A DNA stretch of 64,000 nucleotides. Origin: Sipunculus nudus (Eukaryota; Annelida; Sipuncula; Golfingiida; Sipunculidae). The stretch lies in contig CM049322.1 of the NCBI GenBank assembly GCA_026874595.1, positions 24,403,400 through 24,467,399 of the forward strand, in the 5' to 3' direction. The notes under the pieces were generated by a model. The model worked only from the letters and a program-made list of their open reading frames with translations, was not told the DNA's origin and searched no databases. Shown here piece by piece: positions 12,745-23,686 of the stretch (the first letter of the stretch is position 1; each line of letters starts with the position of its first letter). Both the position numbers and the translations under genes were made by a program.

Positions 12745-14056
12745 TGTCCGCTCAGCCTGATTAAACAGTTAATTATACGTCAGGAACCGTAATGCGAGTT
12801 AGCTTTGTGTCAGATGGAACCATTTGGTTCAATTTTATGTGCATGCAAGAGATAAGTTCGTGCCATGCTGTCGGAATGTTAGAAATGGAAAATTTATACA
12901 GCAGGTCACTTGAGGTCCTTCATCAGTCGTTTCATACCTTGTGTCTTAATATTACTATTTGTAGCATAAGGCTATACAGGGGCTATTAAGACAAGTTTTA
13001 AAAGTGATTTCAAGGGCCTGTGGATTGGTATTTCCATTTTCCTAGTGTTTAATATGTTGCAAAGTATACCATTTTGCCTCAACTTGGAAAGTTCAGTACC
13101 AATCGCCTTATGGGTTTCATCCCGGCATGGTGAGGGTATCTTCGTTGGGTTTATGCAAGTTTGGAATATTAGGGCGTAAAATATCCAGTTGCTTTTGAGG
13201 TTGTACCTAGCATGGTAGCTCGCTTGTCAAAGAGCCGTGTTCTCTGGCATGGTAGCAACTTTTGCCTGGCGAGATTTGTGTGTGGCATGTCAGAATATTT
13301 GCCTTTAGGTTTTGCATATTACACGTTAATACCTTTATGCCTGGCGAGTTCTCGGTTTTGGCAGGTACTACCCTTTACCTAGACAATGTTGTACCTGGTA
13401 TGGTGGCGCCACCTGCCTGAGATTTTATCTGGCATGATATATGCATCTATCCTTATATGAGTCAAGCAACAGAAATTAGCCTCTCTCCATTATTGGGAGA
13501 AAATTAAACAAAGTAGATCGGTGTTAAAGCTTGCATTGCTCATTTAGAAGTTTAACATTTGTTTAAATTAGGTGTCAGTAAAACCCTACAGATAATATTA
13601 ATATAAGAGCAACAAGTGCACCACCAAAAATATGGAAAAAAATAATTAAATGAATAAATAAATGAATAAATAAAGTTAACTAAGAGTTCATGTATACAAG
13701 CTGTATTGCAGTTTAGAGTTTGATAAAGTTTAATTAATAATAAAAATAATAATCTTTGTAATAATTTGAACAGTTAAATTTTGTTTCAGGAGGCTGCAGA
13801 AAGGATCTTAGTATCATCTCAATTAACTATGGAATGTGTAATAAACCCTGGTATTTAATTAAAATATCATTTTCATATATACCTGTTGTGTTATAAACAT
13901 CTTTGATATAACAAATATTTGGGCAGCACTACTTAACATTTTAGCTCAATAGGGCATGGGAGTGTTGTATTAAATGTAGATGTTCCCTAAAATGTTAAAA
14001 CCACTGTGTTGCCGTTGACTAATCTGGTAATATTAATATGAGGAATTTCACCTGTA
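12745..14056. other. Intergenic stretch with degenerate short repeats
   Basis: Between ~13190 and 13440 the phrase GCCTGGCGAG and related words recur, and a perfect GGTGGCGCCACC palindrome lies at 13402-13413. An AAT-type microsatellite (AATAAATAAATGAATAAATA) lies near 13650-13672. No coding sequence recognised. Confidence 0.45.
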
Positions 14057-14345
14057 ATTATCAAACCTGATCTAACATTGAGCGAGGTTTGCCTCGCTGT
14101 GTTACTTGATCATGAGTTGATCAGTTGTCGTACGTATTTTAGCCAAGTGAGAGGGCCTGTTTCGGCCAGGCGGAGTCTAGAATAAATACCGTGCAAATTA
14201 CGATGCTCGACAGGGCACAGAAAAATACTGTATATGAAAAAGCTTTCCCGAGGGTAATGCATATATTAATTAACGCTGATAAGCTGATGGTACAGTGTAC
14301 AATTAAGTCTCGCTGTTCCTCTCCTTTTGAGAGGAAAGTACTCTG

Positions 14346-14601
14346 TCCAAAGAATTCAAAGACGTTTCCATTGTCCACTTACACAAGCACAAAGAAAACG
14401 GACAGATCTGTGGCAACCACAGAGGGATTTCTTTGCTCAGCATTGCCGGGAAGATCCTTGCTCGTCTGCTTCTTAATCGCCTCATTCTACACCTGGAAGA
14501 CGGTCTTCTACCATGTACCAAAGATTCCATGCGGTTTTCGTGCTGGTCGTCTTACAGTTGACATGATTTTTGCCGCTCGTCAACTCCAAGGGAATGCCAA
14601 G
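14346..14601 (+). pseudogene. LINE reverse transcriptase, N-terminal fragment (copy in duplication unit 1)
   Basis: The forward translation holds motifs typical of the early reverse-transcriptase domain of non-LTR retrotransposons: NHRGISLLSIAGKILAR, then, after a frameshift near 14510, CGFRAGRLTVDMIFAARQLQ. These would normally be continuous in one ORF2 protein. The frame is broken by the shift and interrupted at 14601 by an LTR insertion. The rest of the same LINE resumes at 16965. Retroelement proteins of this kind reverse-transcribe their own RNA at the target site; this copy is dead. Confidence 0.85.
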
Positions 14602-15294
14602 TGTCACCAGAGAGAGGTGACAATGCTTTGTACTTTCTTCTTAATGGGGAATGATGTCACCAGAGAACAGTGACATGCTAGTTTAACGGGAACAAGTTTT
14701 ATTCAGGTTGTGGTTTTTGTTGGTTGTGGCGCGTATGTGCGCCTGGTCTAGGAAGCTGTGCGTTGATTGGCTGGGCAAGGGACGCCACTATATAACACCC
14801 CAAAAGGGGCGGGATAGAGGGAGATCTGTAAAAAAAAACTACTTGCGTACAAGAGAGGTACTGGCGGTACGTGTCTTGACGAAAACGATAGCGGGACGAA
14901 GTCGCTTCAGTGTTGTGGACTGGGAAAGCATGGCTGTCGAAAAGAGTCGGCCGACAGAAAGCTTGGGTTAAGACTTTCGTTGTGGGTAAATTGCCGGATA
15001 ACCGCTATTAATTAGTCGGGAAAATATGAGACTATTTTCCACGTGTTCAGATATCTCAGGAGAGGGCCGGACCATAAGTACCGGACCGGCAACAGGTCAG
15101 TGAGATTTGACGTTGGAAAAACTCACGCTGTCAGGACCTGAAAACTAAGGACTGTAAAGAACTGCATTTTATGAACATCAGGACCTCAAAGCCCTGAAAG
15201 TGAGAGATCTGTTTTACGGGACCGACAACGCGTGGCGGATGCCTGACTACTGAACGTTTCGTAGTTTGGAGCCTTACGCCTGTGCATGTGCTGT
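14602..15294. mobile_element. Truncated copy of the same LTR
   Basis: The first 693 bp of the LTR at 15840-16959, carried in duplication unit 1 and cut off at the duplication junction at 15294. It is not an independent insertion, since its 5' flank is the same LINE sequence. Confidence 0.85.
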
Positions 15295-15583
15295 ATTATC
15301 AAACCTGATCTAACATTGAGCGAGGTTTGCCTCGCTGTGTTACTTGATCATGAGTTGATCAGTTGTCGTACGTATTTTAGCCAAGTGAGAGGGCCTGTTT
15401 CGGCCAGGCGGAGTCTAGAATAAATACCGTGCAAATTACGATGCTCGACAGGGCACAGAAAAATACTGTATATGAAAAAGCTTTCCCGAGGGTAATGCAT
15501 ATATTAATTAACGCTGATAAGCTGATGGTACAGTGTACAATTAAGTCTCGCTGTTCCTCTCCTTTTGAGAGGAAAGTACTCTG

Positions 15584-15839
15584 TCCAAAGAATTCAAAGA
15601 CGTTTCCATTGTCCACTTACACAAGCACAAAGAAAACGGACAGATCTGTGGCAACCACAGAGGGATTTCTTTGCTCAGCATTGCCGGGAAGATCCTTGCT
15701 CGTCTGCTTCTTAATCGCCTCATTCTACACCTGGAAGACGGTCTTCTACCATGTACCAAAGATTCCATGCGGTTTTCGTGCTGGTCGTCTTACAGTTGAC
15801 ATGATTTTTGCCGCTCGTCAACTCCAAGGGAATGCCAAG
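15584..15839 (+). pseudogene. LINE reverse transcriptase, N-terminal fragment (copy in duplication unit 2)
   Basis: Identical to 14346-14601. This copy is the one directly adjacent to the intact LTR insertion. Its last five bases, CCAAG (15835-15839), are repeated at 16960-16964 after the LTR, showing that the LTR landed inside this LINE. Confidence 0.85.
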
Positions 15840-16959
15840 TGTCACCAGAGAGAGGTGACAATGCTTTGTACTTTCTTCTTAATGGGGAATGATGTCACCA
15901 GAGAACAGTGACATGCTAGTTTAACGGGAACAAGTTTTATTCAGGTTGTGGTTTTTGTTGGTTGTGGCGCGTATGTGCGCCTGGTCTAGGAAGCTGTGCG
16001 TTGATTGGCTGGGCAAGGGACGCCACTATATAACACCCCAAAAGGGGCGGGATAGAGGGAGATCTGTAAAAAAAAACTACTTGCGTACAAGAGAGGTACT
16101 GGCGGTACGTGTCTTGACGAAAACGATAGCGGGACGAAGTCGCTTCAGTGTTGTGGACTGGGAAAGCATGGCTGTCGAAAAGAGTCGGCCGACAGAAAGC
16201 TTGGGTTAAGACTTTCGTTGTGGGTAAATTGCCGGATAACCGCTATTAATTAGTCGGGAAAATATGAGACTATTTTCCACGTGTTCAGATATCTCAGGAG
16301 AGGGCCGGACCATAAGTACCGGACCGGCAACAGGTCAGTGAGATTTGACGTTGGAAAAACTCACGCTGTCAGGACCTGAAAACTAAGGACTGTAAAGAAC
16401 TGCATTTTATGAACATCAGGACCTCAAAGCCCTGAAAGTGAGAGATCTGTTTTACGGGACCGACAACGCGTGGCGGATGCCTGACTACTGAACGTTTCGT
16501 AGTTTGGAGCCTTACGCCTGTGCATGTGCTGTAGGCCCGACAAAATCCACGACTCGCGGTGTATAGAGAGGTATTCACGGGTGCCGTACAAAAGGGACTT
16601 TCCAAGTTCGTGTGTTGTGGCGGTGATTTAATTCAGCGTGAGCGGATTCCTTAAGGGAGAACTTTGTGGTTATGTGTGTAATGTGACTGCTAAAAGTGTC
16701 CTGTTTTGTTTTTGTGATGTGGAACTACATTAGAGCAGTGATGGTATATATGTGGCTCTAATAATGTGAGTATTACGTTTGGTGTATATATTCTATTAAT
16801 TATATTGTTTCTGTTAAAAAGCGTTGTTTCGCTTCTTAGACGTGAGTGTGCATGAACCAGGGTTTCTTTCTGGGGTTTCCTTGCCTAAATTTACAGTTTA
16901 AATTTACATTGCCCTATTGTCTTTTAACAACCTGGAACCACGCGGAGTACCGTGTGACA
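15840..16959. mobile_element. Solo LTR inserted in the LINE
   Basis: A 1120 bp segment starting TGTCACC and ending GTGTGACA (inverted TGTCAC termini, TG...CA as in LTRs). It is flanked by the 5 bp direct repeat CCAAG (15835-15839 and 16960-16964). Removing it rejoins the LINE reverse-transcriptase sequence. It contains promoter-like signals on the plus strand: an inverted CCAAT box ATTGG at 16014-16018, TATATAA at 16027-16033 and a GGGGCGGG box near 16044. No internal coding region is present, so it is read as a solo LTR left by LTR-LTR recombination. A non-autonomous element with 5 bp target duplication is the alternative. The short frames inside it do not resemble any protein I know. Confidence 0.82.
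16027..16033 (+). promoter_or_regulatory. TATA-like box of the solo LTR
   Basis: TATATAA, preceded 9 bp upstream by an inverted CCAAT box and followed by a GC box. This layout is expected for an LTR U3 promoter. Its duplicate lies at 14789-14795 in the truncated copy. Activity is not known. Confidence 0.4.
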
Positions 16960-16964
16960 CCAAG

Positions 16965-18002
16965 AACAATACCAGAACCTGTTCACCACATTTGTCGTCC
17001 TAACAAAGGCATTTGACGCTGTCAGCCGTGACGGACTTAGGAAGATCATGGCCAAGTTTGGATGTCCTGACCGGTACATTACCATCATCCGCAAATTTCA
17101 CGATGGCATGATTGCGCGCGTCCTCGAAGACGGCGAGTCATCTTCCGACTCCCCAGTAAGCAACGGTGTAAAACAAGGATCAAGGATGCGTTCTGGCTCC
17201 AGCACTGTTCAGCATGATGTTTCCTGCCATGCTAATGGATGCATTTAACAAGGATGATCCTGGAGTCGGTGTTACATATCAATCGCAGAAGACTGCATGC
17301 TGTTACGGAAGTCAGGACAACCATCATCCATGACCTGCTGTTTACTGACGACTGCAGCCTTAATGCATCTTCAGAATCAGACATTCAGAACAGCATGGAC
17401 TAGTTTTCCTGTGCACGTGACAACTGCGGGCTTACCATCAGCATGAAGAAGACTGATGCACCAACCAGCACCAGGAAAGCAATATGGTGTACCCACCATC
17501 ATGGTGCATGGATGATCAAATCTGAAGGTGGTGGACACATTCACTTATCTGGGGCACATTGTCAAAGACAGCGAACATAGGTGACGAGGTCAACAGCAGA
17601 GTAACAAAAGCCAGCATTGCTTTTGGTAGACTCCGCCTAAACGTCTGGGAGCGTAGAGGCATCCACCTTAAAACCAAGATGCAGGTCTACAAAGCAGCAG
17701 TCATCATTACCCTTCTGTATGGCTGCGAGACATGGACAGTCTATGCAAGACATGCCAAACAACTGGACCACTAATGAACATTAGATGGCAAGACAAAGGT
17801 CCAGACACAGGTCCTAACACGTGCCAAACTCTCATCAATCTACACAATCTTGCATCGATCCCTAGTTCGATGGGCAGGTCACGTTTGCCGCATGCCAGAT
17901 ACAAACTTCCAAAACAACTTTTGTATGGAGAACAAGTGTCTGGTAAAAGATCCATTGATGCAGCGGAGGCGCTACAAGGACAGTCTCACAGGATCAGTGA
18001 AA
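16965..18002 (+). pseudogene. LINE reverse transcriptase, central and C-terminal fragments
   Basis: Continuation of the LINE after the solo LTR. Forward-frame pieces in order: LTKAFDAVSRDGLRKIMAKFG (first 20 residues from ~17012), the VSNGVKQGS palm motif near 17155, LLFTDDCSLNAS containing the catalytic DD (~17338-17370), then RLRLNVWERRGI, TLLYGCETWTVYARHAKQLD (~17708), and RWAGHVCRMPD (~17866). Several frame changes and stops separate the pieces, so no full ORF2 survives. The end RRRYKDSLTGSVK stops at 18002, where element E1 interrupts it. The 3' end resumes at 24553. Confidence 0.88.
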
Positions 18003-19204
18003 CAAGGGACTTTTGGGTCACGGCGCTCAGCTGAAATGATTCTGAGATCATTTGTATAAATTCCTAGTGGTAATGTTGACTGTGCACTTCCATGGACTGC
18101 ATGACAGATGGAGGAGCCTCTCATGATCACATTCATGTATTTGTAAAAGTTTCAGTATTTCAAGTTTTCAACTAAGTGACTGTTATATACATGTAAAAAT
18201 ACCCACTAGGAACTTACGAAACCCTGTAAATGATAGAATAATGGACATGAGCTGAAGCATAATAATAAACAGTTATTTTATTAACTGAATTAAATGCTGT
18301 GAACAAATGAGCGTAACACAAATTGATATGCTAGTTAAAACAAGCCAATTAGGTATACATTACATTGTTATGTGTAGTATATGAAACTGGTGGTATAAAA
18401 CCATTTAATGATGCAATAAAGAAAAGAACAGTAATGGACCTAAGTGTTTTATGAAAGGATACATTTAAGACAGAAACAGATAAATGTGTATATGTAATAT
18501 TTCTCAACAGTGGGCCATGTGAGCTAAATTTTAAATCTCGAGAAAGTTTGCCCAATATTCGTGATTGAGTGTATCAGTGTTATTCATACCATGGTCTAGC
18601 CAACTTTAAGAGATTAAATGAAATACTACAAAGTATTTACACCTTATTATTTATTCAAAAATGTCCATTAGCACTTATATTAGATCCTAATATATAATCA
18701 CATTTGAATATTTAAAAAAGAATAATAACAAATTTGCAATATGTTGAGATTCGGATTCAAATCCTGAGAAGTTTTTTTTGTTTAAAAAAAAAATCAATTT
18801 TTTTACTACAGTCTGAACAAATTGAATTTAACATTGAAATTATAAGATTCATCTTGTTCATTTGACCTGTCAGTTGTTACATAAACAGCCTCAGGTGGCA
18901 TGTAGGCTATGCCTGATGTAAACAGCAGCTATTGTTTTGATATGATCTTCTAAAAAATGGATAAAAGCAAAATTTTTTTTATAAAATTTAAGACCTTAAA
19001 AACTTAAATACATATATGTGCTTCATATAATATTCATCAACAGTGCTTAAAGCAAATGTGCAACTGAGGGGAACTGAGACTCAGCTGGACAAAAGGAGCC
19101 AGGAGTGAAGTTGGATATGTAGAGGCTGGGGAGACCAGGTCTGTTGCTCTCTGTCTCTGCATACCAGGGTCCTGGGTTGGCCTGATTTAAACAAAACTTG
19201 TCAT

Positions 19205-19412
19205 TGTGGTATGGTCGAGATGTCGCCACTTAACTAAGTCTTTACGTTAATGTTTAACAGTACTTTACGGTAACCGCATTGCATCATGGGAAGACATCCT
19301 GAAAAATAATCGCCATCTTGTTGATCGGTGTTCGCACGACATTGTATGTTCAGTGTGTAATAAATAAGTTTGGAGTGTTGTTGACATTTGTCTTCTTGTC
19401 ACGAACTCTACA
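19205..19412 (+). repeat. 5' LTR of the Gypsy element
   Basis: 208 bp, TGTGGTATGG...CTCTACA. It contains a polyadenylation signal AATAAA at 19359-19364. It is preceded by GTCAT (19200-19204), which recurs after the 3' LTR. Confidence 0.95.
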
Positions 19413-19428
19413 TGGTGTCAGAAGCTGG
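19413..19428 (+). other. tRNA primer-binding site
   Basis: TGGTGTCAGAAGCTGG directly follows the 5' LTR and starts with TGG, complementary to a tRNA 3' CCA end. The sequence resembles leucine-tRNA primer sites used by other invertebrate Gypsy elements. The tRNA identity is from memory and not checked. Confidence 0.75.
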
Positions 19429-19431
19429 AAC

Positions 19432-20418
19432 ATGGCAAGTTTCCAGATACCGCCACCCCCGCCATTTGACTTCAGTCAGCCCGAGGATTGGCCCACATGG
19501 AGCCGTCGCTTTGAACGATTTCGCATGGCGAGCAGACTAACAGAAAAACCTGAGGAAGAACAGGTAAATGTTTTATTGTACACCATGGGGGATAAGGCCG
19601 ACGATATCCTTAATACTACTTCACTGTCCACTGCAGATAGGAAAAGGTACAAGAAAGTGTTTGATGAATTTGACCAGTACTTTGTGGACCGCCGTAATAT
19701 TATGTTCGAGCGAGCGAAGTTTAACCAGCGCAGTCAGTTACCAGATGAGGGCGTGGACAATTTTATCACTGCTTTATATCGCTTGTCAGAGCATTGTGGG
19801 TATGGGTCCCTAAAAGATCAAATGATTAGAGATCGTCTTGTGGTCGGACTCAGAGATGCTAAATTGTCAGAGAGGCTGCAACTTGACCCAGATTTGACAC
19901 TTGAAAAAGCTGTCACTCAGGCTAGACAGAGTGAAGTAGTTAGAAAGCAACAGGCCACTGTTAGACAGCCACTCAGTTCAAACTCTCTAGATGTTGATGC
20001 AGTGCATTTTAAGCAGAAGAAATCTCAGTTTGTTCCCAGGCATCAGTATAAGCCCAAATCACAAGTGTTTAGTCATAGAAAAGACACTTCAAGCCAGCCA
20101 TCACAGGTCAGTAAACCGAACGAATGTGGTAGGTGTGGTTTTAAGCCATCACATCCCCGGGTGCAGTGCCCAGCAAAGGACGCGGTATGCAAGAGATGTT
20201 CAGGTCGTGGTCACTATGCACGTGTTTGTAGGACCAAGAGAGTACATGAGATTGAATCACACGAAATACCACAGATACAGAAAGATTCATTTCTTGGTCT
20301 AATAACTGGTAATCAGAAACAATCAGAGTGGACTGTCACAGTATCAGTGGGTTCCACAGAAACACCAGTTGACTTTAAAATTGATACAGGTGCTGACGTC
20401 ACAGTGATACCAGAGTAA
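19432..20418 (+). pseudogene. gag: gag and start of protease, Gypsy element
   Basis: An open frame of 328 codons from the ATG at 19432. I chose this start because it lies just after the primer-binding site; an in-frame ATG at 19318 lies inside the LTR. The N-terminus is proline-rich (PPPPPFDF). The middle has a retroelement capsid-like stretch (WPTWSRRFERFR; RLSEHCGYG). Two cysteine-histidine knuckles at 20122-20235 should bind RNA. The aspartic-protease motif DTGA begins at 20383. TAA at 20416 interrupts the protease in frame: the same frame stays open downstream to 20766, so the stop is read as a nonsense mutation, although a programmed stop cannot be excluded. Confidence 0.85.
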
Positions 20419-20766
20419 AAGTACTGTACAGATACATTTGGCCAGCTCTCACCACCTGACAGAGTGTTATATGGGCCAGGGGACATAACATTGCCTGTTA
20501 AAGGAAAGGTTTCATTACAGCTCAAAGTTGAGAGAGCTAGTACAGTACAAGGTGTGTATTTACTCAAAGGATCAGGAAGTGCTTTGCTTGGTAGGCCAGC
20601 TATTCAGGACTTGGCTATTCTTGCCAGAATTGGAAGTACAACTTCTAACAAACAGTACCAGCAAAAGTTCCCAGAACTTTTTACAGGTCTAGGGGAAGTG
20701 AAAGGAGAGTACAAGATTAAACTCATTCCTGATGCAAAACATTATGTACTCAGTTCCTCAGTTTGA
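20419..20766 (+). pseudogene. pol: Protease C-terminus and linker, Gypsy element
   Basis: Same frame as gag after the TAA at 20416. It contains LLGRPAIQDL, a phrase typical of the end of retroelement aspartic proteases, then a linker (FPELFTGLGEVKGEYKIKL) that precedes reverse transcriptase in Gypsy pol. The frame ends at 20766; the following domain is in another frame, so a small indel lies near 20750-20770. Confidence 0.75.
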
Positions 20767-20769
20767 CAA

Positions 20770-22108
20770 AGTCAAAGCACAGCTAGAGAGAATAGAACAA
20801 TTAAATGTCATAGCTCCTGTTACTGAGGCTACAGATTAGTGTTCACCAATGGTCATCGCTCCGAAGCCGAATGGTGATTTAAGAATTTGTGCAGATCTGA
20901 CAAAACTCAATGCTAGTGTCATACGCGAAAGATACATGTTGCCTATTGTGGAACAATCACTAGCCAAGCTTGCTGGGGCTAAGATATTTACCAAACTGGA
21001 CGCTAACTCAGGATTATGGCAACTTAAATTAGATCATAAATCCTCATACTTGACAACATTCATCACGCCATTTGGGCGTTTCCGCTATCTACGTTTGCCT
21101 TACGGAATTTCATCAGCTCCTGAGCACTTTACAAGGAGAGTCACTGAAACTCTTGATAGACTGGAAGGGGTAGTTTGTCTTGTTGATGATATAGTTGTCC
21201 ACGGAACAACTCAAGCTCAACATGACCGTCGTCTTGAAGCCGTACTTGCAAGACAGCAAGAGTGCCATGTGACGTTGAATATTCAGAAATGCAAGTTCTC
21301 TCAGGAACGCATTAGATTTCTTGGCCAGATTATTGATTCCGAGGGCATTCATCCAGATCCGCAGAAAATCCAAGCTACTATGGACATGGCAGCGCCACAG
21401 AATGTCGCAAAACTTAGAAAATTCCTGGGAATGGTCAATCACCAGGGTAAGTTCCTACCAGATCTTGCCACTATAACAAACCTCTAAGAAACCTCCTTAG
21501 TTCCAAAAACAAGTTGGATCTGGGCCAATGAACAGGAACGTGTTTTTCTAGAAATCAAGAAACTTCTCACATCGCCATCAGTTCTTGCCTTTTATGACCC
21601 CAAGAGAGAGACCACAGTGGCTACCGATGCATCATCATATGGGATTGGAGCAGAGCTGCGTCAGAAACAGCCAGACGGACGTTTCAAAGCAGTCGCGTTT
21701 GCATCTCGCGCTTTAACGAGTACAGAATGTCGATACGCCAAGATTGAGAAAGAGGCTCTTGCGATCACATGGGCATGCGAAAGATTCAATGACTACCTGT
21801 TTGGCATGGACTTCCATATTGAAACTGACCTTAAGCCGTTGGTACAATTGTTTAGCACCAAAGACTTGGATGATATGTCACCACGCATACAACGGTTCAA
21901 GCTCAGATTGATGCGTTACAGGTTCACTATAGCTCATGTGCCCGGAAAAGACCTCAACACAGCAGATGCCTTGTCACGGAATCCTGTCGAGCACGACCAC
22001 ATGGATGATGAGCTAGCAAGAAATCAGGCATGTATGTCACATTGTAGACAACATACCTGCAACAGACCAGAGATTACAAGAAATCAAAGCAGCGCAAAAT
22101 GCCGATGA
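20770..22108 (+). pseudogene. pol: Reverse transcriptase and RNase H, Gypsy element
   Basis: One reading frame with in-frame stops at 20837 and 21485. Reverse-transcriptase motifs: MVIAPKPNGDLRICADL at the start, FTKLDANSGLWQL (first catalytic Asp), and LVDD at 21179-21190 (catalytic Asp pair; the usual aromatic residue two positions before the DD is Leu). The RNase H domain has TDASSYGIGA (~21623), EKEALA, TDLKPL and a final NTADALSR, so the acidic catalytic residues look present. The frame is lost near 22050-22110. Substrate in a live relative would be the element's own RNA; this copy cannot make an intact enzyme. Confidence 0.9.
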
Positions 22109-22111
22109 AAT

Positions 22112-22760
22112 ATGCATACAGCTCAAAGCCTACTGGGATGAAAGATGGCCACTCAAACACAAATTGCCAGGTGCACTGAACAGTTATTGGCAATATCAAA
22201 GTGAATCCTCCATAGTGGATGGACTCCTGTTGAAAGGGACTCGAATTGTAATTCCCTCTGCCATGAGGTTGGAGATATTAGACAATCTTCACGAAGGTCA
22301 CCTGGGCATTACGAAATGTCGGGAAAGAGCCCTGCAGAGTGTATGGTGGCCTGGACTATGCAAACAGTTGCACGATATGGTCTTCACATGTTGCAGATGT
22401 TCTAGAGAACGCGTCAACCGACCAGAACCATTGATCTCAAGCGAATTCCCAGAAAGGCCGTGGCAAAAGGTCGCTACAGATTTATTTGAACTTCAAGGAC
22501 AACAATACATCATTGCCGTTGACTACTATTCGATATACTTCGAAATTGCCAAATTGTCATAGACTACAGCGAAATTCGTGATTGAGAAGCTGAAGCAGTT
22601 CTTCCCAGCACATGGTAGCCCTGAGATCTTGTTCTCCGATAATGGACCACAATACTCTTGTGTTGAGTTTGCGAACTTTGCACAACAGTGGAAATTCACA
22701 CATGTTACAAGTAGCCCGCGTTATCCGCAGAGCAATGGGGAAGTCGTACGCGCGGTAAAA
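22112..22760 (+). pseudogene. pol: Integrase (zinc-binding and catalytic domains), Gypsy element
   Basis: It lies in a different frame from RNase H. The HHCC-type zinc-binding domain is visible as LHEGHLGI followed by CCRC. The catalytic triad is represented by Asp in KVATDLFE, Asp in FSDNGPQY and Glu in SNGEVV. A TAG at 22560-22562 interrupts the core, and a one-base loss near 22758 shifts the frame just after the Glu. Confidence 0.88.
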
Positions 22761-23307
22761 CAGCAAAGTCAGTCCTCAAAAAGTCAAACGATCCTTGGAT
22801 CGGAATCCAGGCGTATCGGGCAACACCCCTTGCTAATGGCTATATGTCTACTCAGCTCTTATTCAGTAGACAAATCCGAACAACCGTACCGGTGTTACCA
22901 TCACAGCTCGCAGTCGAATGTGTTAACCCAGAGGTTCTCCGATAAAAGGAAACCGACTATCGCAAAAAGCAGGAGACCAATTATAATCGACGCCACAGTG
23001 CGAAATTACTCCCTGAACTTGAATCTGGTGACACTGTTTGGATCCAAGGTTCCGGGAAGGTGTTGTGCGACAGAGTGCAGATACTCCACGTTCGTATATT
23101 GTTAGCAGTGAGAATGGGGATCTGCGTTGCAATCATCGCCAATTGACGAGGATGGTTCAGGAAGATGAAACCGTCACAGTGCCAGATATCGATCAGAGTG
23201 TGGAATTACCTGAGACCAATGTTACTACACCAGACTGTTCGGATATCTGCGCTCCGAGAAATCGTAAACCACCAGTATATTTGAAGGACTATGTGATATA
23301 TAAGTGA
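22761..23307 (+). pseudogene. pol: Integrase C-terminal region, Gypsy element
   Basis: Two or more frame segments. The last (23038-23307) has SYIVSSENGDLRCNHRQL, like the small barrel at the end of many Gypsy integrases, followed by a Thr/Pro-rich tail ending at TGA 23305-23307. No chromodomain is recognised. The tail and ~380 bp of non-coding sequence separate this from the polypurine tract. Confidence 0.75.
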
Positions 23308-23672
23308 TTAAAGTTTAGATAGGAACTGGTGAATAGCTTATAGGGCAGAATAATACCTGGGCCACCAGTTGGGAGGCAGGGTAGTCCACCCCTCCTTCCA
23401 GAATAAGTCGCACTTCACGTTCATGTTACGACGTTAATATTTCGGTGTAATCAGTATTATATAATTTCGCCTGGAAGGTGTTATTTCTGCATACCAAGCT
23501 CTCACGTTATTTATTTACATGTGTAAAGAATAGTCATCATTGAATCTTCAACTAATGAGTGACTAGCCTTTCTGTTACAAGGTCTCATTATGGCTACAGG
23601 TTATTCTAATTTTTAAGATGTCATAAGAGACTGTTGTCTGATGATATTTTAAATCCATTCAATAGAATACTT

Positions 23673-23686
23673 CTTCAGAGGGGAGA
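23673..23686 (+). other. Polypurine tract
   Basis: CTTCAGAGGGGAGA ends immediately before the 3' LTR. Such a purine run primes plus-strand DNA synthesis in LTR elements. Confidence 0.8.

Larger units (their letters stand above)
14057..15294. repeat. 1238 bp tandem duplication, copy 1
   Basis: This block and the next (15295-16532) appear identical. It contains a stretch of unidentified flank (14057-14345), the 5' part of a LINE reverse-transcriptase remnant (~14346-14601) and the first 693 bp of an LTR (14602-15294). Both breakpoints sit at a shared CTGTA (14052-14056 and 16529-16533), consistent with a microhomology-mediated duplication. An assembly artefact is the main alternative because no differences are visible. 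Confidence 0.93.
15295..16532. repeat. 1238 bp tandem duplication, copy 2
   Basis: Exact-looking second copy, offset by 1238. It runs directly into the remainder of the LTR (16533-16959), so this copy carries the intact LTR and copy 1 the truncated one. Confidence 0.93.

Noticed and set aside
14191-15911. 160-codon open frames in the tandem duplication
   Set aside because: Only the middle part matches LINE reverse transcriptase, and only after a frameshift. The rest is chance reading into the LTR, so it is not an intact gene.
15946-16209. 87-codon frame inside the solo LTR
   Set aside because: It lies over the LTR promoter region, has no recognisable domain, and is duplicated with the LTR.
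14057-16532. The 1238 bp direct repeats as a pair of LTRs
   Set aside because: The repeat unit includes LINE coding sequence and starts upstream of a true LTR boundary (TG at 15840 with target duplication). The units also abut with no internal region.
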